Source of the DNA: Symbiodinium natans
Lineage: Eukaryota > Sar > Dinophyceae > Suessiales > Symbiodiniaceae
NCBI GenBank assembly: GCA_905221605.1
Contig: CAJNDS010000415.1
Location: forward strand, 64,001 to 128,000
Direction: 5' to 3'
Length of the DNA: 64,000 bases
Shown one piece after another: positions 57,682 to 64,000 of the stretch. How positions within the stretch are numbered: the stretch's first letter is position 1; every line of letters starts with the position of its first letter. The position numbers and the translations under genes were made by a program. Below the pieces are notes generated by a model. The model ran no database searches. It was not told the origin of the DNA and worked only from the letters and a program-made list of their open reading frames with translations.

Positions 57682-57731
57682 AAACCCTAAACCCTAAACC
57701 CTAAACCCTAAACCCTAAACCCTAAACCCTA
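57682..57731 (-). repeat. Interstitial CCCTAAA array
   Basis: Seven nearly perfect CCCTAAA heptamers on the plus strand (TTTAGGG on the minus strand), the opposite orientation to most arrays in the window. It lies upstream (gene sense) of the F-box/LRR gene. Confidence 0.95.
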
Positions 57732-58112
57732 AGCCCAGCGCGCAGTTCGTGCCCGGGATGGTGGGCACTGTGTGGGGGTTGGCAAGGCACCTGGGAGGCA
57801 ACCCTCCACTCAACACTGACGCAGTCTTTGCATATAATTATTAGGGGCACCGGATGTCATGCTGAGTTCTTGCTGATCAGACATGCTCCTAGACTGGTGA
57901 GCACCTCTGTGAAATTTTACGCCCGGACATGTCTGATAGGTATGTGATCCGAGACCACGATGGCATTCATGGCCTGTTCGTCTATGTGCCATTCTCGAGG
58001 TCAAAGCCGAATGCGTTACACTTCCAAACACCGATGCAGTCCTCCACATCAGGTGCGAAAGCCAGAAAGAACTCTCAAACCAGTACAAACAGCTCTTATA
58101 GCCAAAAGAAGC

Positions 58113-59700
58113 CTACCTCGGTGATCCCCCTGCACGTCGCTGTCTAAGCGCGTCGCCTTGGGCAGCTGTCTCCATGTAGCCCATCTCTTGCTCCTCCTGC
58201 AAGGGCTCGGCGTGTGGCGTGAGATTCCGACGCTTGCGCCTATATGCGTCTGTAGGCCCATGAGAAAGCTTCGACTCGAAACGCCTAACAGACCAGGAAT
58301 TCAAGCCGCGAACCGGAGTCCCGAGTATGAAGCCCCCCAGCCCTGTGAGGCCTCGAGGCAGGTCGGTACCGGCTCGGCCGATGTCTCCTGCAGGATTTGA
58401 GGGCTTTAGGAGTGTGTGCACGCTCCTGTTCCTCTGAGAAGGTGTGAGAAGTTGTCCCGTTTCTCGCCTCGTGCTCTTTGGAAAGACACATGATGGAACC
58501 GCCCAACCCATTTTGAAGCTGTCCTTCTCTAGCCCGAGCCTGAGAAACACAGCAGTGCCAAGGCAAAGCGCACCCGAATGGCAAGGATCAACAAAACAAA
58601 GAAGAAAGCCGTCCTCAACGGAAAACTGATGGAACAAAGCGAAACCCCGGATGCCCAAATGTTCTGATCTGGTAAACCTCGCGAAAGCTGAACAAGTGGC
58701 TCCTGAGACGGCTTCTTGGCAAGCTCCGCTACAGTGGCCAGGAGGATGGGATTCAGCCGCCTTTCAGGGGCGCTCGTATGCGGAAGGCCACAAAGTAGGC
58801 CGCAAAGTAATTGTAGGCGCGCAGCTCGAATCAGTCTGAACTCCACCCTGGGCCGGCCCACAATCTTAGCGGCCTCTGTGAGTGCATCACCAAAGACACG
58901 AAGGGCTGGAAAGACCAATCCCAATCCTGGGTCGCAGCATGTCACCCTCTTCAGCCCTTCACGAATTCCGCTCTTGAAGAAGAGAGTCCCAGACAGCAAA
59001 TTGTCTCCGAGCTTGCTCGGCTTTTGACGTGGATACCTTTATGTTGATGGAGGAAATGAAGTCTTGCACCACTTTTCCTAATTGCGGACTTTGTTGTTTG
59101 CACCCTGCACTCTGTTTAAACATGAGACTGTAGAGTCTGCGAAACGGAAGCTGTGCCATTGACAAGCGCCTTGCGCCTTGCATCACCTCAAGCAAACGAA
59201 ACGCGTGGCAATGTGAAGACGGGAGCCGGGGATGTGTCGGCAAAATCCACCACCGTAATTATACCGAAAGGACATGAAAAGCCCTTTTGAGAGGAGTAGA
59301 TGCCTAAAAAGGCGGAGGACATAGGGAACAACCAGGCCCATATGGTGCAGTCAGGCATCACAGAGGTCGCTCGGAAGGTAGGTGATGTCTATCCTCTGAG
59401 GCACAGGGCTCCACTTTACTAAAGGTAAAGTACTATAAGGTAGGGGGAGCCAAGGATACCGTGGAAACCACAATTCCCCAAGGGGAAGAGCAGAACAGTC
59501 TGCTGGTTCGGGCATGTAAGAGAGAAAACTCTGCTGGCTTGGTTCCCATTGCTTTCAGGATGTGTCTGCTCTGCATGTGTTTTGCATGGCAGAGCTGAAG
59601 GATCTCGGTGTCTTTTCGCCCCGATAGTTTTCCTCTTTGCTCACTGCGCACGGCCTGCCAATCCTTCGCAAAAGGGCGCTTAGTCTCATACATGGAACAA
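58113..59700 (-). CDS. Unknown multi-exon gene
   Basis: Minus-strand segments with coding character. About 59,700-59,490 has RPFAKDWQAVRSEQRGKLSG, RKDTEILQLCHAKHMQSRHI and LKAMGTKPAEFSLLHARTSR. About 59,220-58,970 has MAQLPFRRLYSLMFKQSAGC, VVQDFISSINIKVSTSKAEQ and ARRQFAVWDSLLQER. About 58,965-58,690 has LGLVFPALRVFGDALTEAAK and NPILLATVAELAKKPSQEPL. About 58,490-58,140 ends with TDAYRRKRRNLTPHAEPLQE and a basic tail. The second and third segments are in different frames and almost touch, so a very short intron or a splice near 58,970 is needed. The protein would be helical and basic. No domain is recognised. Confidence 0.42.
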
Positions 59701-61352
59701 TGAAGGACCACCCGGCAATTGCTGCTTGAATGCATCCTAAACCTCTGAGGCCTAAACCCGACACGGCCTCCTGGGACTTGGGAAAACTTACTGTGAGGCT
59801 CCGGCCGAAAGAAGTGGATCAGCAGGTAGGGTGCAATGACCTTGACTGCAAAAGCTTGCTGGCCCTCCCCACATCCCAGCATGCATCCTCCCAAACATCA
59901 GGCAACGTATGGATTCACGAAAGCACCATGCGACGAGCCCAGCAGGAGACAGATGTTACTGTGCTTGTGAGTTTTTGCCGGGCGGTGCGAATACATATTG
60001 TCTTTTCCAGCTTCGGGAAGCTCGCTCATCTCGAAAGAGGCAGCCGAGACTCGACTACATGGCACCAGTGCTAGCAACATCGTGCTGCAATATAGTTTCA
60101 GGCAGTTTCGTTCAGTTCAGAAGGGGACCCTTTTCAAGCCCTCGCATCACTGTTTAAATGGCGTCCCGATACCCTTCGCGGACTCTTGCGGCCTGGCTGC
60201 AGGCTTAACCTCGCGAAGCTTTAAAGCCTGTAATCACATCTTCATCCGACCGGATTATGGCGTTGAAAGAAGAAAACCAGCTGAGTCCAATGCCAGGCTT
60301 CGAATGACGCCACCTCAGTTGATTTCATGATCCCCATGACCCTCAACGCTGAGCCTCAACCTTCATGATACATGCGCAGCTTCATGGAACACCCGTCGCA
60401 GAGTCTTGCAATAACATGACGTACAGCACCTTGTAAACAACAAATAACCGAAGCCCCCTGGTAGAGACATGGGGGAAGATGTTCGCTTCGGGTCTCAAGG
60501 GATCATGGCGAGCAGCTCACGATACCCGAATACAGATTACGGTGCTTCTTGACATAGTCTGCAGACAACGCATACTAGCCGACAATTTAAACCCCGAACC
60601 TGTTTGCTTCTTCTTCTTTCTTCTTTCTTTGTCTTCTTTCTTCTTTCTTCTTCTGCTGCACCCTTCTGCACCCCTGCTACAAGGGAGATCCGGCCGCTGT
60701 GAAAAAAGATCTGTTTTTGTCTTGGGATACAACTCTCTCTTCCCTCTGTCCCTGTCTTGCAGTGGAGGCCAGAGTGCTGGTTGCACCCAGCACGAAGTTC
60801 AGCAGCGTGAGTGTTGGGAAGACGAGATCCCAGACCTTCGACCCAAAACACAGAGATCCAAATGCTTCGGCCGCCAAGAGTCCGCAGAACAAACTCCACA
60901 CGACTCGGTGATGTGCTTGACAGGGCAATTGGGTCTATCAGGTTGCTGCACGGCTTGGTTGGGCAGCTCCCTGTTCCCCCAATCATGAAACGATTGAATT
61001 ACAACTCAAAGACACTGGAACAGTCTCAACAGGACTTCAATCATCACAGGGAAACCGGGCTCTGCTTGTGTCGAGGGGCACGCCGCCGCAACACAGAGCC
61101 ATCAGATGTCACCACGCGCTGTGGTATAACCCACCTGCTTGGCAGAGGACTACCGGTGTCCCTCGTAATTTCTCTAGGTGCATAAAGAGGTATTCAAACA
61201 CTACATCGAAAACTGGACACACAATCTTGTAGAAATGAGAAACTTAACAAGCAACATGATAAAGCATTTAAAGCACATCAAGACTATAAGCATTCCAAAC
61301 ATCATAAGCCCACATTGTAAGCCCTGCCGCGTCTGCCGGATCCAGACCACCC

Positions 61353-61457
61353 TAAGGGGCCATGTACCTAAATAGGGACTACTTGGGGCCTTGAATTACC
61401 TCCTATTTCGGGACTTTGGGGCCCAAGTATAGACCAATATGAGGTACATGGACCCTC
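61353..61457. repeat. Small inverted repeat (hairpin-forming)
   Basis: AGGGGCCATGTACCTA at about 61,355-61,370 is the near-complement of GAGGTACATGGACCCT at 61,441-61,456 (14 of 16), about 70 bp apart. The interior repeats GGGACT and TTGGGGCC motifs. It may be a short MITE-like element. Confidence 0.55.
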
Positions 61458-62473
61458 AGGCCCAGGATTTAGGAAAATCTTGGAGGCGAGAGACCGGAAG
61501 ATGCTCCAGCGCGTGGCGTAGAGCAGTCCCTGGGTTAGGGAGGGTTTATCGGGTTCAGCATAAAAATAATACTGGTGGAAAAATACCCTAATTGAGAACA
61601 GTACTTTTTATGTTTACATGCGACTTTGAAGGGACAGCTCGAGGACTCAGGGTTTCGACTGTCACACTATAGCGCTTTAGGGCGGAGGTCCGTTTAGGGT
61701 CTAAGTTCGGTAGGGTGGTGGAGGGTCGGCTTCGAGCCCTGAAATGTGAGGTGACTCATCCGAAGCCACCTTGCCAAAACATTCCTCCGACCCTCGACAG
61801 CCAACTGAAATCTTAATTGCAGGTTGGGGTCGTAAAGGATCCACCAATTTCGGAGGCCCCATTGGGCTTCCCAGAACTGAGGCAAGCTCAACCTCTGAAA
61901 AACAGGCTGCGCCGAAACTGCCAAAGACTTGTCTCAACACACCCTCAGAAGTTGTGTCATGCTTGGAACGAAAATTGCTCAAAACAAATGCCTGGGCTAA
62001 GGGCATTCCCTGAACTGTTGGGTTGATTTGGACTTAGTTCAAGGGTGGCGGGGCGCCCTTGTGCCTTGGGGGTTAGTGTTCAAGCCCGAGCTTGCAACTG
62101 CACAAGACATCTGGGGGCTGCTGACAGGCAGCACAAGGAACAGGAGCCAAAGGACAAACATGAAGAGCACCTCAGCAGACATCTTCATCCATTGACAAAT
62201 TTACTGAGGCTGCAAGCAAAGGCACAGAGGCATCATAAACGCTTGCGAAGTGTCCACAGAGTTCAGGTAAGCAAGTCCCAGGACACCGGACGGCAATTCT
62301 CAGCAGTTGATTCTTGCTTTAAGGGCAGCTGCGCTGCAAATCATATACTTGTTAACACAAGGAAGCTTTGAAGAGTTCAAGAGCTAAAGATAATCGGTGC
62401 AGCTGAGACACCAGTGCCATCGCCTGAGGCATTTTGCAGATTCATGCGCCCAGCTCACGACTATTCACCATGC

Positions 62474-62595
62474 AGGTCCAGGGGGTGGTACTTCCATGTG
62501 GCGATGAGTATGAGCAAGCATGGCATTATCGTTTGTATTGTTGTGACCCTCCCGCTGATTTTGCAGTGCAGAGGAATCAGCATACGTGTGTCCTA
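62474..62595 (+). CDS. Candidate exon on the plus strand, unknown
   Basis: After an acceptor-like CCATGCAG, the plus strand reads VQGVVLPCGDEYEQAWHYRL and YCCDPPADFAVQRNQHTC. The composition (acidic, Cys and aromatic residues) looks coding and the opposite strand is not open. It is the only plus-strand exon candidate that stands out. No neighbouring exon is recognised, nor a family. Confidence 0.3.
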
Positions 62596-64000
62596 ATACA
62601 CGCACTTTTGCTTCAAGAACCCCTTTCAAGTGTTCATACGCACCTCATGTCAGGGAAAGCCTGACGACTTTCAGACCTAAACCTGCTAAGGCCGTGGACT
62701 GTGGCAGGCAGCGGCTGGTATCAAAGAATATCAAGAGCTCAGCACCACGCGGCGTTACCAATCAAGGCGCCACAGGTGTAGGTGGCCCACCTTCGCAAGT
62801 CAAGTGAAGAACACAGTTCAAGCCTGGGGCCTGGGCCCTTCGAGCGGGCAGTACGATTGCTGTCAGCGATCGAGCAGAGCGTAGTCCCTGCAAGGTCCAA
62901 GAAGTTCAGTTCAGCAGATCAGGGCGCCCGTCGCGTTTGTGCAATACGCGAATAAGATTCATTCTTGCCAGCATGGACTCATACAGGTGAAAGACGAAGC
63001 CCGGACGTGTGCACTTATTTTTGGATCCTGTAGGGGCCTGCATGTCAGCTGCCATGTTGCTTTTAAATTGCAAGAGTGGTGACGTACACACTGCAGTGAA
63101 AGAGCCTGCGCTGTTCAACCAGATGCTCTAAACCGGACCTCAATCAATCACTTTGACTGCTCAGGAAGTCGAGCCACTGTGCGTGGAAGACGCTGGGCCC
63201 CACTGCGCGAACGAGGTCCTCATGATTGAGCAGGCCTCCGTCAAATAGGGCGCCGAACAAAAACCTCTAAGGGAAGCCTCTACAAGGTCCCGACCCTGAA
63301 TCTCACCTCGCCGAGGAAAGCTTAAAGCCTAACACCCACAAAAAAAAGGCGCCACTCCCGAGTCCTGGCCATGGTATCGCCGTCCCAGTGACATCTCCCG
63401 GAACATCCTGACAACTTTGCGTTCGTGAATTTTCAGGTCGCGCGAGACCGCCCCCAGGACCACTTCTTTGGAAGGTCAGACCCGAACCCTGGAACCTCAT
63501 ACACATCTTGCATCTTGTTTGAACCCCTTCGGACTTGGTAGTACCCCCTATGAATGATCCTTGTTAAGGACCGTTGCATAGAGTAACGGGGAGCATCCCA
63601 ACTTAGGGGCTCAACCTCGTAGCACCATCGCTACCGCTATAGGCCGGTCCTCCGGTAGCCACGAAGTACCTGAGGACCGCCGTCACAAAAGATCCATGTT
63701 CCCCAGAAGCCTAAACAAAAGACCGCCACAAGCAACAACAACAAAAAGCAAACAACGTTCAAAGGCTTTACATGCACGACTTTGTGTCCGACCTGTGGAA
63801 GATCAGGGGCTCTCCCGGAGCAGGGTCTGAATCCAAGCCGCCGAGCGCATCAACCAAATAAGGTACACGCCGCAGCACCTGGGGGGCTCACCGGCTCCAC
63901 CAGGTGCCGCTAAGAACCGGGTGTGACGGCTAAGGGTATAAGAACATCTCACGCCACGCATCGTTAGGGTTCTGAAGCATCCTCAAGGCATGTAGCTAGC

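Larger units (their letters stand above)
59900..64000. other. Mostly unassigned end of window
   Basis: A TTC/CTT pyrimidine tract lies at 60,606-60,655. Competing open frames at 60.7-61.1 kb occur on both strands: a hydrophobic minus-strand segment (VWDLVFPTLTLLNFVLGA) and a plus-strand one (LVGQLPVPPIMKRLNYNSKT). Neither can be chosen. A hairpin at 61.35-61.46 kb and a small plus-strand exon candidate at 62.47 kb are listed separately. Nothing is recognised from 62.7 kb to the end. Confidence 0.4.

Noticed and set aside
60479-60988. 169-codon plus-strand ORF
   Set aside because: Contains a TTC-repeat phenylalanine run and competes with minus-strand frames; cannot be assigned.

Overview
The window looks like nuclear DNA of a dinoflagellate, most likely a Symbiodiniaceae-type alga. 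Four things point there. (1) A complete copy of the dinoflagellate trans-spliced leader (DinoSL) lies on the minus strand at 38,022-38,043. (2) Interstitial TTTAGGG telomere-type arrays are scattered throughout. (3) The protein families are ones that are expanded in these algae: pentatricopeptide repeat (PPR) proteins with 'SACEKG-x-QW' signatures, and a TRPM-type SLOG (LSDAT_euk) protein joined to SLATT-type membrane helices. (4) Genes are broken into small exons with no long plus-strand gene opposite them. There are no bacterial operons, ribosome binding sites, CRISPR arrays or insertion sequences. No tRNA or rRNA was recognised.

Layout. 1-8 kb: a histidine phosphatase (phosphoglycerate-mutase-like) gene on the minus strand, rebuilt from four small exons. 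8-17 kb: mostly unassigned sequence with isolated candidate exons, a MITE-like hairpin and short repeats. 17-30 kb: a minus-strand gene block holding an unknown multi-exon gene, a PPR gene, the SLOG/SLATT gene, then another PPR gene. 30.5-33.2 kb: a repeat island (a foldback satellite followed by an AT-rich higher-order repeat) bounded by matching inverted poly-G/TA segments. 33.4-35.7 kb: small exons, including a C-terminal GNAT acetyltransferase exon and a one-membrane-span exon. 36.6-38.2 kb: an intact intronless 368-codon ORF whose 5' leader begins with the full spliced leader fused directly to a telomere-type array, so it is a retroposed mRNA copy. 38.5-48.2 kb: a large run of PPR exons with a zinc-ribbon-like gene fragment inside it. 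49.8-60 kb: several unknown multi-exon genes and an F-box/leucine-rich-repeat-like gene. 60-64 kb: little that can be supported.

Nearly all supported genes lie on the minus strand, as expected for the unidirectional gene clusters of dinoflagellates. Exon ends given here are estimates from reading frame and coding character. Dinoflagellate introns often use non-canonical donors (GC, GA), so splice sites cannot be fixed by eye. The PPR proteins are expected to bind organelle RNA. The SLOG/SLATT protein is expected to couple nucleotide-derived ligand sensing to a membrane response. Nothing in the sequence ties these genes into one pathway.
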